Assembly: GCA_017607445.1 (NCBI GenBank)
Contig: JAEVHH010000003.1
Location: 4,092,001 to 4,156,000 of the forward strand
Direction of reading: 5' to 3'
DNA: 64,000 nt
DNA from: Histoplasma ohiense
Taxonomy: Eukaryota > Ascomycota > Eurotiomycetes > Onygenales > Ajellomycetaceae
The position numbers and the translations under genes were made by a program. The notes below the pieces were generated by a model, which was not told the DNA's origin, did not search any database, and saw nothing but the letters and a program-made list of their open reading frames with translations. Shown piece by piece: positions 22,101-34,272 of the stretch (position 1 is its first letter; each line of letters starts with the position of its first letter).

Positions 22101-22491
22101 TATTCAAAGAAAGAAGAGGAATATATATATATATATGGTACACTTTGAGGGAGGGGAAAAATCCCAAACGAAAAAAAAAAAAAAAAAAATTAAATAAATA
22201 AATAAACAGCGCGCATAGATTGTGAGAATACTCTTCCCTTTCCCATTTCAATTCTCGTCAAACATATCTGCGCAGTAGAAATAAAAATGGGCCAAATATT
22301 ATCAAGACAAACACCATCGAATTCGGGAACCAGGACAAGAAAAAGGGCAACAGCAAACATACCACCATTTCCACAAAACGGAATCACCGCCCAAATCGTA
22401 AAGAAACGCCGGTATCATCAATAGTAAATATAAAATACAAATGGACAAAGGAGGAAGCGGAAATGGAAAGCAACTTGAGCAAACGAATATG
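19190..22491. other. Intergenic region next to the transposon block; no confident gene
   Basis: GC content rises at once after 19,189. At 19,540–19,620 there is a degenerate run of about 17-bp units (CGATCTCAGTTAGAAAA-like) and at 19,503–19,521 a perfect palindrome. Between 19,680 and 20,630 both strands happen to be open for 140–245 codons in overlapping frames (for example minus 19,767–20,504). None of these resembles a family I know and the mutual overlap makes most of them chance. From 20,800 to 22,480 the sequence is short low-complexity runs, an (AT) run near 22,121 and an A-tract at 22,171–22,189. Confidence 0.5.
19503..19521. repeat. Perfect GC palindrome TTGGGCGCC-C-GGCGCCCAA
   Basis: Two 9-bp arms with a single central base. 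It is a symmetric site in an otherwise ordinary stretch, 314 bp inside the compositional border. It could be a dimeric protein-binding site or simply a hairpin. Confidence 0.7.
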
Positions 22492-25400
22492 TCATGTGAC
22501 CATAGCATCTTCTCCATGATCTTCATTCTGACCCTGATCTCGGTCTGGATCCTCCTGATCGCCATCTAAAATTCCAAGAAGTTGGGCGTAAGGGACAGTG
22601 ACCCGTTGGAGGTCTCGATGCTTACCTATGGCAGAGTTAGTAAGAATTTAGAGATTGAGAATGCTGGACAGCAAATTAAGGGGGGAAAAACCCACCTAAA
22701 GCTAAGACTACCTCGTTCAACAGCGTCCTCCTCGGCCATCCACAAAGTTTATCCGAACCGTTATTCCAGGTACCAGGTCCGGATTCTGCGCTACCGCCTT
22801 GAGCTACTGATAACTTCTTAGACTTCGCCGTTCCCTCTATTCCCTTGGTAGCAAGATCCCCATCAACTTCGTCTCCACTATCCTCAAAAATCCCCCCAAG
22901 AAGCCCCTCAAGTAACTCCTCTGCTTTCATCTTGGCGCCCTCAGCTCCGAGCCGCTTTGCATACATAGAAAGATAAAGGCGGAATTCCTCCTTTGCGCTA
23001 AGAGCTAGAGCAGCGGCGACACGGTTTTCCAGGTGGGCGACAGAGACACCGGCCTCGAAGCCCTCGAATCCCTCGCGGGAGAGAAGTACCTTGATCAGGC
23101 GTTGCAGGAAGAACCCACGACCTCGCACGAGTGTCTCGTCTGTGGTGTTACGCTCGAGGAAAGGTATGACCCCTGCCGACGCTGCCGTTCGCGTTTCACC
23201 ATCCTGCTGGCTACCCGGAGCCGCCCTGGCAGCAGATTGGGAAGAGGTGGTGATGGCCTGCAGGTCCCCGACGGTCGAGTATTTTGTGTTCCAGTATTGG
23301 CTACCAACAGCCCACCAGCCCTCGGACATCCTTTGCCAGGTATATAGGGTGGGGGAGTAGCTGTAGCCGTCTCCGTTGGAGAGCGTGACGATTACGCGAC
23401 CCTCAGAGTTTAATCGAGCCGCGTTAATTGCGGGAGCAGCGGTGGCATTTGGGGCTAGAGTATGCACTGCTGCGTCCAGGATTGGAGCGAGGGATATGGG
23501 AGGGTGAGGAGATGAAAGTGTCGTTACGTTCCACACATAGCACATCCCTACAGCATTTATACAGAGGACCCATGGACCATTACATTCCAGAATCACAGGC
23601 TGAGCCTCCAAGACAAGAGCGTTGAGAAGTCGACGTCCCGCTGGCGTCCAAATATAAACGGAGCCATCCTCCGATGCTGCAGCCCACAGTTTGCGGTTTC
23701 CTGTGACGAGAAGTACTGTTTTGGGAATGAAATCCTGCCACAACGGTTGATCTCCGCGCGTGAGGGTGATTCGTACCGGTTCCCTATCTATATGACGACC
23801 GGAAGAAGCAGGGGGGTTGCGAGCTTCGAAAAGTATATCTACTTTCGCCCTTGAAAGGGGCCCCGAGTTTGATCCCGCCGCTGCCGCTGCCGCTGCCGTT
23901 GTATCAGCCGGATTGGTAGGGTTTCCTGACGAATCTATCGCTTGTAAAATATGGCTCCTGATCTTCGGTACCGCTAGACGTAGCTGGCTAACAGCCATGC
24001 AGGGATTAACTACAGCGGGTCTGATAAACTCTGGTATTGGTCGAGGGCCTCCTTGGGCATCTCCAGGCTGTGCAGGTCGCAGACCCTCGATAGCATTAGC
24101 CAGGATGGGTACAGACCCATTTTCCGAGGTCAATGCAACTCGCTTCTCAATGGAACCCTCCTCATCAGCCCCCTCGATCTGTGCAAACTTGCGCTTATTG
24201 CCGAAGAGCAGTGCCGCCAGCCCACCTTTGGGAAGACCGTCAAATGGCTTGGAGAGATCCAAAATTGAATCCGGCCCGTCAGGTCTCCCAGCATTGCTCA
24301 TCGACGCAGCCACTAACCGTGATTGGGGGAGGGACGATTCCGCACCACCTGCACCTGAGACAAGGAGAGGTTGAATGCGTTTTTTCCCATCCTTGGTATA
24401 GGTAGGTCTTTGCTTGAGCCTCTCAAGCTTGGCCGCATATGGATCCCGCTTATCTTGCTCCCCGTTCACAGATCCATTAGGTTGACCTTTCTGGGCAGCA
24501 ATAGCACTCCCACCTATAGGTGTGGATGCTCCAGCAGGGGTCGCTGCATTAGAAGGTAGATTGGCAGACTCCCCATTCACCCCTGGATCAGTAGAGGCAT
24601 GGCCATCTCCCATCAAAGCGCCCATACGGCCTTCGACCCCTTTAATTTCACCAGCCTTGCTCTTCTCCTCCAGTAATAAGCCATTAGTAGACTCAACAAT
24701 ACCAGCACCCCTTCGATTCGTGCCGAACTTTGTAAGCGATTTCTCATTTTCTTCGAAAGGCATAGGCTTGCCTAGTTCATTTTCTTCAAATCGGACACAT
24801 AGGATAGTGCCGTCCAGAGCAGTGACGAACAGGCATTTTCCATCCGGCGACCAAGACAGGTCTGAGATGGCTTTGGCAGCCAGGTCTTGTGTGACCACAA
24901 TAGGCCGCGGGTTACTTGTGATCCATATACTGAGGGATTTATCCGCGCCTGCGCACGCAATGACAGTAACCAGGGTATGTATTGGGTGTCCCTGCTTATC
25001 AACAGGGGCCTTACTCGCAGGTTGTGAATCGTATAGCCTAGGTGAAAAGGCGCAAACCTCAACCGGGCCCTCATGGCCGATTAAATTGATATCTCCATCC
25101 CAAGACCCGCGATTAACGATCGCGACTGAGCTGACGGGGCCATTAACAGCGTTGGCAGCAGCAATATGGTTACCATCTGGCGACCAAGAGCATCTCCGAA
25201 AATACGTCGTCAGGGGTGAGTTGACAAATGGCGCGGATATTGTTTGCTCCAGGACGAAGTTGTTCATCTGATCGTGGGCCGTTGAATTTGGAGCTGGCGA
25301 CGTAAACCGGAATATTCGCACAGTTCTATCATCACCCGCTGTTGCAAAGTATTTGTTCGCGGGATCAAATGTGATGCCCTTGACGTGACTCTGGTGGTTG

Positions 25401-26303
25401 GAAATGGTCTTGAGCTTCTCAAAGGTATGGCCTGACCACACCACGACCTTTGAATCCAAGCCAACGGACACGAGAATAGAAGAATCACATGACCAGCCAA
25501 GATCCTGGACATCGTTGTCGTGACCGATCAATCGGCGTATTGTTCGCCAGTTCTCGACTGGAGGCGGTTCATTTGTTCCTGCAAGGAAGGCATTAACATC
25601 AAAGTTCAGAAATAGAAAAGAGAGGAATTACGGTAGACAAATATAGGGAGTAGTCGAAGCAATTATGATACGGATAGGAGTACATCTTACCGAAAGTAGA
25701 CGCATGTGATGGCGGATTTGATTCCAGCACATATATACATACAATCTTATCATCCGCCCCGGAAGCAACATATCTGCCATTTGGTGAAAATCGCACCGCA
25801 TGGATTGTGCCGGAATGATTACTCATGGACGCCAGCTGGCGTGGCTTGTTCGCAAACGTAGGGTCAGCAGCATTGTAGATCGCCTCTGTTGACCAAATAC
25901 GAACATGACCATCTATATCACACACATGTTAGAGATCAAATTTCCCAACATTACCCGGAACTGTAAATCCCCGCACGAAACATCGTTCGCGCTGAGCAGG
26001 GCATGTCCACGGAAGACGCGGGTTGGGGAGGAGTATGTATCATGCCCAAAGCGAAAGCTCACCTCCAGCAGCCGTTACAAGTCTCTTCCCATCCGGTGAC
26101 ACATCGCAGCTGTAGACTTCGAAATCTTTCCGTTCACCTGTAAATAAGAGTAAATTACAAAAGGCATCAAGTCAGCAATTCAGCAATTGAGGACTTAAAT
26201 GACCCATGGCCACCGCCAGCGCGGGATACACATAGGCAAGTGCTGAGTAACTAAAAGGACACATACCCCCGTGCGTCAACCAGACAGGCTTGATAATATG
26301 CAT
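22492..26303 (-). CDS. HIR1: Histone transcription regulator HIR1 (HIRA family)
   Basis: Subunit of the HIR complex, a replication-independent H3–H4 chaperone that works with Asf1 in the nucleus and represses histone genes. Five exons join in frame: 26303–26267, 26137–26063, 25912–25691, 25578–22696 and 22625–22492, giving about 1116 residues. The start MHIIKPVWLTHGG is the family's invariant N-terminus. WD40 repeats fill roughly residues 1–370 (HVRIWS, IVCIYVLE, VVVWSG). The Asf1-binding B domain with TYTKDGKKRIQPL lies near 495–515. The Hira C-terminal domain starts near 735 (LWAAASEDGSVYIW). The last exon restores the conserved tail RDLQRVTVPYAQLLGIL, which reading on past 22,696 would miss. 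Long Ser/Gly/Ala-rich linkers separate the domains, and an Ala run lies at about 23,870–23,900. It is the first of three minus-strand genes in a row. Confidence 0.95.
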
Positions 26304-27444
26304 ATTCCCTTGGATCTTTCTCGCACTTTGTCGATGCCCGAACCCCAGTTCTTTCTCCTTCTCTTCCCCGATTATGGGCTTTCCACCTCTGCGCGCTTTC
26401 CTATTTATCCTCCGGCTTGCACTCCGTCTATTTTTTTGCCTCGTGCCGTCGTCTTCTCCCTATGCGTGACTTTGCTACGATTTGGATGGTTCCTAGTTGC
26501 TGGGCAGGCGCGGATGCGGAGGGGGACGGAGGGGAAATGTTACGAATCGAAAATAATGTGCAGAGGAATGGGGCATCGCACGGTTCTAATAGCAATATCG
26601 GGAAGATTTGGTGGAAGTGAATCGAGTTCTAGGGGTTTTGTCGCGGTGGCTGTAAGCATGTGTATCAAATGAATCGCCAAAGTGGCCCACGGGAATACAA
26701 AAGGAGGATAGGGGTTGGGTGGGGCAATCAATGCTGCTGGTCCTACCACCTGTGTAGACGATGGCTGTTACCAGTGTTAACGTGGGCGGAGTGGTTGCGG
26801 TGGTGATTCCAGAACTTGGAGTTGATAAGCGTGCGGCGTTGCCCAGCTTGGTTTCGCGTTTTCTGCCATTTCACTGAAAAGGTTGGCCTGAGCTGCGGTT
26901 TGGCTTGGGGAAGAAACCGCCTGGACCATGCATGCATGGGTGGATCTCCGCTCCGAGTCGTTTGACATTCAGCAGTAAAAATTAATTTATCCATATTTTT
27001 TATTCGTTACAACCGGATGGCAAATTTACATATGTAGAATACAAGTACACTCTTGACATCCTCGTTCTTCAGTTGACCGAATGACCTTTTTAAAAGTCAA
27101 CATGCACAAAAGACTGAGAACAAAACTGAATGACTCCTCCAAAATGCTGAGTTAGGTAGATAAAATACCCTTTCCTGGTTGCTTTTTAATTTTCTTTTCA
27201 GAGGTTAAAATGGGAAATAGACGATTGAAAACGGGAAAATGAGATATAAAAAAAAGAGGAATAAAAGAGGAATAAAAGGGTTGATATACTCGATGTGTGG
27301 TGATGAAACAATAAAATAATGAAGGGAGTGGGGTGAGAGAGAAAAGGTGACCATGGTGAATCCGCATAGTTCTGCATATTCGATTATGAAAGTCGAGAGA
27401 GCAGCAGATAGCGATCGTATGAATGGAAGTATGAGTTAGTCAAA
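26304..27444. other. Intergenic: HIR1 upstream region and SLP2 3' flank
   Basis: About 1.1 kb without a supported gene. It should hold the HIR1 promoter (near 26,304–26,700) and the SLP2 3' untranslated region. Short open stretches on both strands have no recognisable domain. Confidence 0.5.
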
Positions 27445-28964
27445 TCACGACATCCTCCGTCGACTAGTCTGCTCGAATCCCTCAAGCACACTATCCGCAA
27501 CATGCCCCTTCTTTTCAGTAATAGCATTAGCAGTGTCTCCAAAGTGGCCTTGCGTCGGTTCTCCAGGCTTCGGCTCGGTCCTGGAAACTTCCTCCATTTC
27601 TCCGCCCTCCTCTTGCGACCCTTGGCCCCGTGCCCCAATCGCCTTCGCAGCCATACTCTTAATTTGCCCTTCGTTCACCTTTCCGTAGACAGCCATTGCA
27701 CTAGCAATCATACCACTAATATCCCCAACATTCCCAGGGACAACAACAGCGGTACCCTCACGCGCCAATTTCGAGAAGGCCTCGACATACTTCTCCGCAA
27801 CGCTTAAGCTCACAGCACCCTGCGCGTTCTCCTGGCCGTCCCGGATGGCTTTGGCTACGGCATCAATCCCCTTCGCCGTTGCAGCGGCCTTGAGCATGAT
27901 CGCCTCTGCCTCGCCGGTTGCCATATTAATCTGCTCGCTTCTGAGAGCCTCAGAGGCAAGGATAACGGACTGTTTTCGGCCCTCCGCAATGTTAATAGCA
28001 CTCTGTCTCTGTCCCTCAGACTCCAGGATTTCGGCTCTCTTGGACCTCTCAGCGGTAACCTGGCGGTGCATGGCGGCGACAACTCCTTCGGGAGCATGAA
28101 TATCTCTGATTTCGTACCGCAGACAGACAACACCCCAATCCTGCGCGGCTTCGTTGATGGCCTGCGTAATATTCGTGTTGAGCGTTGCGCGTTCCTTCAG
28201 CACATGATCCAGGGTAAGTTGACCTATTTCCGACCGCATTGTGGTCTGGGCAAGCTGCGAGATGGCGTATTCCGCATCTTCGACTCCGTAACTAAAAGGG
28301 TAAAAATAAAAAATAAAAACAAAAATAAAAAATTGTCAGGAATTTTTCATCTTCACGTTCACATCCGCAAGGCACCTCGCAGTAAAGAAACAGAGGGGGA
28401 GGAACAAATAAAGCACCTAGCCTTATACGCATCAAACACCCTCGTGTACAATACACCATCTAACTCCAAAGTAACGTTATCCGCCGTAATCGCATTCTGG
28501 CTCGGAATCTCGATCGCGGCCTCCTTCAAGCTCTTGACGTAAGCGATACGGTCCAAAAACGGAACCAGGATAGCCAACCCAGGTTCCAGAATCCGATTGA
28601 ATTTTCCCATGCGCTCCACAATCCACGCGGTCTGCTGCGGCACGAACCTGACCACCGTGTTCATGGGTAGTGATTGTCTGTGGGAGAAGTAGGATGTCGG
28701 CCCCGGTTGAGCGTTGGAGGGGAAGCCAAAGGCGTTTTCGCCAGCAAGACGGCGAGGAGTGCTTCCGAAGCGTCGGACTTGGTTGGGACATGTTAGCATT
28801 CGGGATCTACGGGAGGACGACGGAGAGGAAGAAGGTAGGGAGCTGATGGAGCAGAGGGCGGCAGCTGTGGGAATGGACGGAAACGAAGAAACTCTGGATA
28901 TTAATTGGTTAGACGGGTGCAACCGCACGCCGCAAGATAATACCCGCTGCGATGCTGCCTCCAT
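27445..28964 (-). CDS. SLP2: Mitochondrial stomatin-like protein 2 (SPFH/band-7)
   Basis: Scaffold protein of the inner mitochondrial membrane that organises cardiolipin-rich domains and stabilises respiratory chain and protease complexes. Two exons, 28964–28417 and 28291–27445, encode about 464 residues. The splice restores KASYGVEDAEYAISQLAQTT, a family hallmark. Residues 1–60 are rich in Ser/Arg without acidic residues, as in a mitochondrial presequence. The SPFH domain begins near 104 (VVRFVPQQTAWIVERMGKF) and runs to about 290 (WGVVCLRYEIRDIHAPEGV). An alanine- and glutamate-rich coiled coil follows (SEGQRQSAINIAEGRKQ). The C-terminus has the conserved SVAEKYVEAFSKLA and a fungal acidic tail. 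It lies between HIR1 and the La-motif gene on the same strand. The assignment to SLP2 rather than plasma-membrane stomatin rests on the presequence and the C-terminal motif. Confidence 0.95.
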
Positions 28965-30396
28965 GCTGCCCGGATACAGCTGAGGCTATTCAGTGGACTA
29001 TATGCAGGATAGGATGGAGTTTTGCTTAATGAAAGCTGGAGACGACCACCGAACAAACAGCAAAAGATTAAACTTGCGGAAAACCGGGGACCATAACCAG
29101 GCCCAATTCGGAAATATTCTCCGAACTCCGGATTATTTCCACGCTTATCGCATGTTACGAACTGGAAATTTTCGGAGCTCAAAGCAAACTGCAAAAGACA
29201 AATAATGAATTGTATGGGAAAGCGGGGGAACGTATATAAGCCAGCAAATATATTAAAAATACTAAGAACAAACCCGGCTATGCAAGAGGGAAAAGCAGTA
29301 AACAACGTTTTTGTTTCTTGTTTCTTCTTGGAGGCAGCAATGAAACACCAGAAGCAATGAGAATGGGAGAGCCAGACTATACGAGGAAGGGGCAAATGGA
29401 AGTAGTAAAGTAGCAGCAAACAATGAAATCAGATAGCAGAGGTAGGAGTTTGATTGTTTTTCCTTGCATTTTTTTTTTCTCTTTTTTTGTGCTGAACTGA
29501 AGGCTGAGTGAGGAGCAGAGCGAAGGACGTAGACGTATATAGCAAGTAAAGCACAGAAAAGAACAGCAGTTGAACTCAACCCTTGCTTCACACCCCACTT
29601 TTAATTAGGCCTCTCGTTCTGTGCCCTTCCTCGCCCATAACACAAACAGGTTAAATTTGACCTGAACTTCCGCGTATCCGGCTCGCCTGATTTGCTGTTA
29701 TTAAAAAAAAAAAAAAGAAGAGAGAGAAGAAAAAGGGAAAAATACTGTCAAGTCAATAGAGACAAAAAAAAAAAAGATAACCTAGATTTTTCCTTTTCTT
29801 CTCCCGATGATGTGCTTTGATCCCTGCAGGACCCTGTATTCGATAAAAAAAATTATAAACCAACCTCAAACCGACCGTCCTGCTAGATTCGCGGACATGA
29901 AAGAAGAAACTATAACGGAGAAAACATAAAAGGGAAGAAAACGCTTTTATGAAAAAGGTAAAACACAAGAAAAAGGAAGCCAAAAACAATAGAAAAAGGA
30001 GAGAAAGAAGAAAAAAAGCTGGAAAAAAAATAAGTTGGAAGATAAGAACATGCAGAGGTAAGAAAAAATCTATGATACCGGGATAATGGTGTCAACACTT
30101 AGTTGAAATAAAATGTCAAGGCAAAAACACACATCAGCGGATCCATGTCACGAATACGAAAAGGGGATGTGGAGAAGAAAAAACAATAATAATAAAAATA
30201 AAATAAAATAACGGAGACGGAAACAGATAAATGGAATCTAGCAGCATCGATTAAGACGACACCTGAATAATAATAAAATTAATAAGGTTCTCCGGCAAAT
30301 GTGAGGTCGAAAGATCAGCGGCAGTTTTTCAGCACTGAACATAACTTCGTCGATTTGGTCATCTTGTTTGGGGGAGAGAACAGATGTGGGAATCCG

Positions 30397-30431
<35 letters not shown>

Positions 30432-30603
30432 ACATGTAGTGAAGGGGGGAAAATCAAGGAAGCGAACACAAGAGGCAGATGTAAAAACGAAGAAGAAAAA
30501 TAAACGACACCAATGATAACTGGAAAGAATATTGAAATAACACAGACACACACACACAAAGAGAAGAATTTTTCAAGAGGGAAAAAGCGGAAGGTATTTT
30601 AGA
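28965..30603. other. Intergenic, low-complexity rich
   Basis: SLP2 upstream region and 3' flank of the La-motif gene. It contains a run of 34 A (30,397–30,430), shorter A-tracts near 29,703 and 29,764, an (AC) run near 30,540–30,556, and long purine-rich AAAG-type stretches between 29,890 and 30,240. No gene is supported. Confidence 0.6.
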
Positions 30604-33600
30604 TCATTTCTCCAGCTCCGCTCTCACGCGTTCGCTGATGATACGATCAATCCGTTTCCTGTTTTTTAGGTTGAACGCACCATTCCGCCATGCACAGCGG
30701 AGCTTCTGAAACGCGGGCTTTTCTTTTTTCGCTGCCTCCAGCTCGGATTCTACCAGCTGGACAAGGTCCAGAGAGACGGTGTCAGGCATAGGTCGACTGC
30801 TCGCAAGCACGCCGTCATAGTACTTGATGATGCTGTTGAGGCCGGTGGTAGAATTGTTTGCATGCAAATCATGAAACGCCAAACTCCTGAATTCATTGTA
30901 CATTTTTGAATTAAAATTGCGGACCAAGAAATGAGACCAGAATTGATAAAGAACGTCCATATCCAGGTTTCCGTCACTCGTTACGGCAGACGATCGTTTA
31001 TCGAGCGTTTTTTTTCGGAATACGTTATAGGATTCGTGAAGAAGGTCGGTAGGGAGGGATTCGATCGGGGTGTCTCTGTCTTTGACCCAGAACGTGGACA
31101 TGTTGGCGCCAGCTGTTATTTCAGAGTTTTTAGAAGATGATGACGGGGGAGATCTTCCACAGCGCTGCCCGTCAGGTATGCTATTTGTGATGTCAGTATC
31201 ACTATGGATGGAGGCCTCGTACTGGGATGCAGCTTCTCTTCGGAAGAGGGTGATGTATATACCTTGTAACATTTATCGGGGTCGCACACGTCGGTCGAGA
31301 TGGTCGTTTATCTGTGCTCACTGTCCCACCCGCTGCTTTGTAACCGTCAACAGAACCGCTGGAGAAAGAACGAGACGAAGGGAGGAGAAAAGGTGACTGC
31401 GCTGGGCTGGAAATTCCTGGCTTACGCACCACAATCACCAAGTTCTCAATCTGTTCGTCAGGGAAAGTATTCTCATTATCAATGGGTTTTCCTACATTCG
31501 CATTTTCATTTTGTGCCGTTACTGGTATGTAAGCTGGCGAGAATTCGGGGGCAGAGGACGATAATACGGACCGACGCCCGCGGGTCTCGAAAGAAGTGCC
31601 GTTCGACGCCGAATAATTGGAAGGGATCACGTTTCCGGAGATCTCGTGTAGAGACCCATTGCCATATGGCACGTGGGTCTCTAGGTGAGTCGAGTTCAAA
31701 TCATCACTATTCCCATCGTGAGCTGGAGATGACAAAATAAGTGGGGGAGGGCCTTCATTCTGGGCGGAAGGATCGCGAGACTCCATTGCGAGGATCCACT
31801 GTTCCCATTTCTCCCGCTTGCGAAGTCGATCAGCCCCATCTTCCCCAGGTCTATATTCAACACCTTTGAGTTGGCGACAGACAAGACGAAGCATATCCAT
31901 GTCTTCGGTGAGGCTCTTAATCCGCTTGAAGCCAGCGATAAAGCTTAACAAAACAAAACCTTGCGAATCCATGTGTTTCCGCAGGAACAAGTCTTTGCAA
32001 AGATTATCAACCGAAAAATAATATTCCCTGGAAATTCATTAGCTGAACCATGATCGAGGGTGATTTGGGGCTTGAGGGAAATCTGGGGACCTACAGCTGC
32101 ATCGAAATCATGCTCATGAGAGAAAACTGCTCCAGGTATGGTTGGTATGGAATCGCGGTCATTGGACCTTGGTGTAAGTTGGGATACCCATATATCGCAT
32201 TGATCTCAGTTTGAATAGAATACGGTGTCACACCATAGACTCCTGATGATGGATGAGATGGTGATCTCATATTAGGGCCCCGGTTTGAACCATGGTGCTG
32301 GCTGCCATTTTGGGGAGCCTGCTGGTGAGAACGGTGACGTTCACTGAGTGAAAACGGTTTCGAACTTTGAAACTGGGATTGTCCAATTGTGGGGCTATGA
32401 TATTGCGAATTATGAGCTCCGCCGTAGTTTGCATGGCCGCCCCGTCCCCTATACCCTCCGCGGCCTCTTTCGGGACGAGATTCTCCACGTTCTCTACCAT
32501 ACTCACGATCGCGGTGGAAGTCGCTACGTTCCCGTGGGTATTCTCTATCCCTTTGGTGGAAGGTGGGAGTCTCCTTATAAAAGTCCGCAGATCTGGGGCC
32601 GTTGTCAAAACGGCGCTCATGACTCGAGCTAAAGCGGGTGGCAGCCTGAGAATCTCCTTGGACAGCGCCCCGCTGGGATACCACATTGGAATAGTCATGT
32701 ACTCTACCAAAGCTCTTGGAGTGCTGTCGCTGACGTGGCGCTTCAGCAGCAGGTTGATGATGATTTTGAGTTTCGCCTCCTGTAATTCCTTGAGGCTCCT
32801 CTCGCGCCTTTACACTTTTTGCTTCGCTAACGGCTCTGTGTCTGGTGGCTTGTGGAGTCTTCTTTTCATCCAACGACAAAGTAGTAGCAGTTGCGCTACC
32901 CGTTCTTCCGGACTGAGTAGTGTCTGATTGGTCAGAGACAACACGAGTACCGCTTCGGCCCCTATCACTGGAACCAATCTGTTTTGATCCACTGGCGTTT
33001 GAAGCAGAAGCAGGGACCCCTCGATCACCACTGGACACGGGAACGGAAGGATGGGCGCCACCGCGCATACCTCCCTCTCTCCCGCCTCTTGAAGTTCGTC
33101 CACCTCTTCGTGCAGCAGGGGGGAGCGGAGTATTAAATACAGCTGTCGGAACATAGGGAACAGGCATCCATTTCTCTTTCCCGCGCAATCCCCCGGTAGA
33201 CGTCTTCTCCTTCTCAGACTTATCGGTCTTATCATTCTTTTCTTGGGCCTTGCGGAATTCTTCGCCTTGTGCCAGCTGGGGAGTAGGCCAAGATGATGGG
33301 TCGCCAACTGGAGGGAGGGTTTCTACTGTTTCAACGTCAGTATCCGCTGGTTTACTTGAACGCAGGCCATAATTTCTGGAACCTATGCAGAGTGGCGGGA
33401 AAATGAAAGTTTGGGGCAGGGCACAAGCAATCCTTACCTTCCTCCTTGATCTTACTGGTTTCGTTTGATTTTTTCTTGGATGTGGTCACATCTGCCGTGA
33501 CTTCAGTAGACCCATTCTTCTTTCTTGCCCCGCCTTTGGAACTTTCAGATCGGTTCTCGCTAGGAGCGGGCGACTTCGAGTTAACAGGCTTGACAGCAGC

Positions 33601-34272
33601 GGTCGTAGCCGATTTGAATGCAGCACTAGCCTTGGCCTTAGCCTCTTGTGCTTCTCTCCTCTGCTGCCAGACATTGACAGTAGGGATTGGCGCAGCCTTC
33701 AATTCCTTCAAAACAGCGGGATCCTTCTCCCAACCATTTTCCTTCGATTTTTCTTTGCTCGTTTCTCCACTTTCGCTTGACTTTTCCACAGATCCGGAAA
33801 CTTGAGACTGTTTGTCCCAGTTTGAATCAGATAAGCCATTTGGGAGCCCCCGTGCATCATCTTCTTTAGGCAAAGTGGCGCTGGACGTGGCTCCTGCACG
33901 TGGAGAGGAAGTCCCAGAAGTTGCACTCTTCGATGGCGTACCAATAGCAGGCGTACCAACAGCAGGCGCGGTGACTGTCGAATATGAGTTGCGCTGAGAA
34001 GATGATTGCGATTTGCTAGTAGTATTAGTAGGCTCTGCAGCAACGGACGATGGTTCCATGTCTGTCGACGAGGCGACGGTTTGGCTCGACCTATCCCCAT
34101 CCACTGATCCAGTAGCCGTCCTATTGCTACTTGGGCCTGAAGATGTCGTGTTTGACTTGTTCTGCTTCTCAACGACGTTGGGCACGGTTGGAAGAGTAGA
34201 AAACCCCTTCGCGGCTTGGGCATAGGAAAACATAGGCATCTCCGGCCCAGGTCTAGTCGTAAAGGTCGACAT
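30604..34272 (-). CDS. La-motif RNA-binding protein, LARP1/Sro9 type
   Basis: Cytoplasmic RNA-binding protein that associates with translating ribosomes and mRNAs in known homologues. Four exons fit in frame: 34272–33438, 33382–32095, 32027–31263 and 31180–30604 (about 1154 residues; an upstream ATG at 34,284 is also possible). The N-terminus MSTFTTRPGPEMPMFSYAQA is followed by about 650 residues of Ser/Thr- and charge-rich disorder with RGG/RG-type repeats (GGRTSRGGREGGMRGG, GRGGYRGRGG). The La motif starts at about 708 (EYYFSVDNLCKDLFLRKHMD) and is completed only by splicing at 32,095/32,027. The C-terminal exon contains VLYQFWSHFLVRNFNSKMYN and LNSIIKYYDGVL, resembling the DM15 region of LARP1, which binds cap-proximal mRNA in animals. 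DM15 is my reading from pattern memory. The acceptor at 31,180 is the least certain junction; an alternative in phase lies about 18 nt upstream. Confidence 0.9.

Noticed and set aside
24522..25271. 249-codon plus-strand frame opposite HIR1
   Set aside because: It is antisense to the conserved WD40 exon of HIR1 and mirrors its codon bias.
32267..33307. Alternative minus-strand frames (147 and 165 codons) inside the La-motif gene
   Set aside because: They are out-of-frame readings of the low-complexity RGG/Ser-rich exon; the in-frame reading joins correctly to the La motif.
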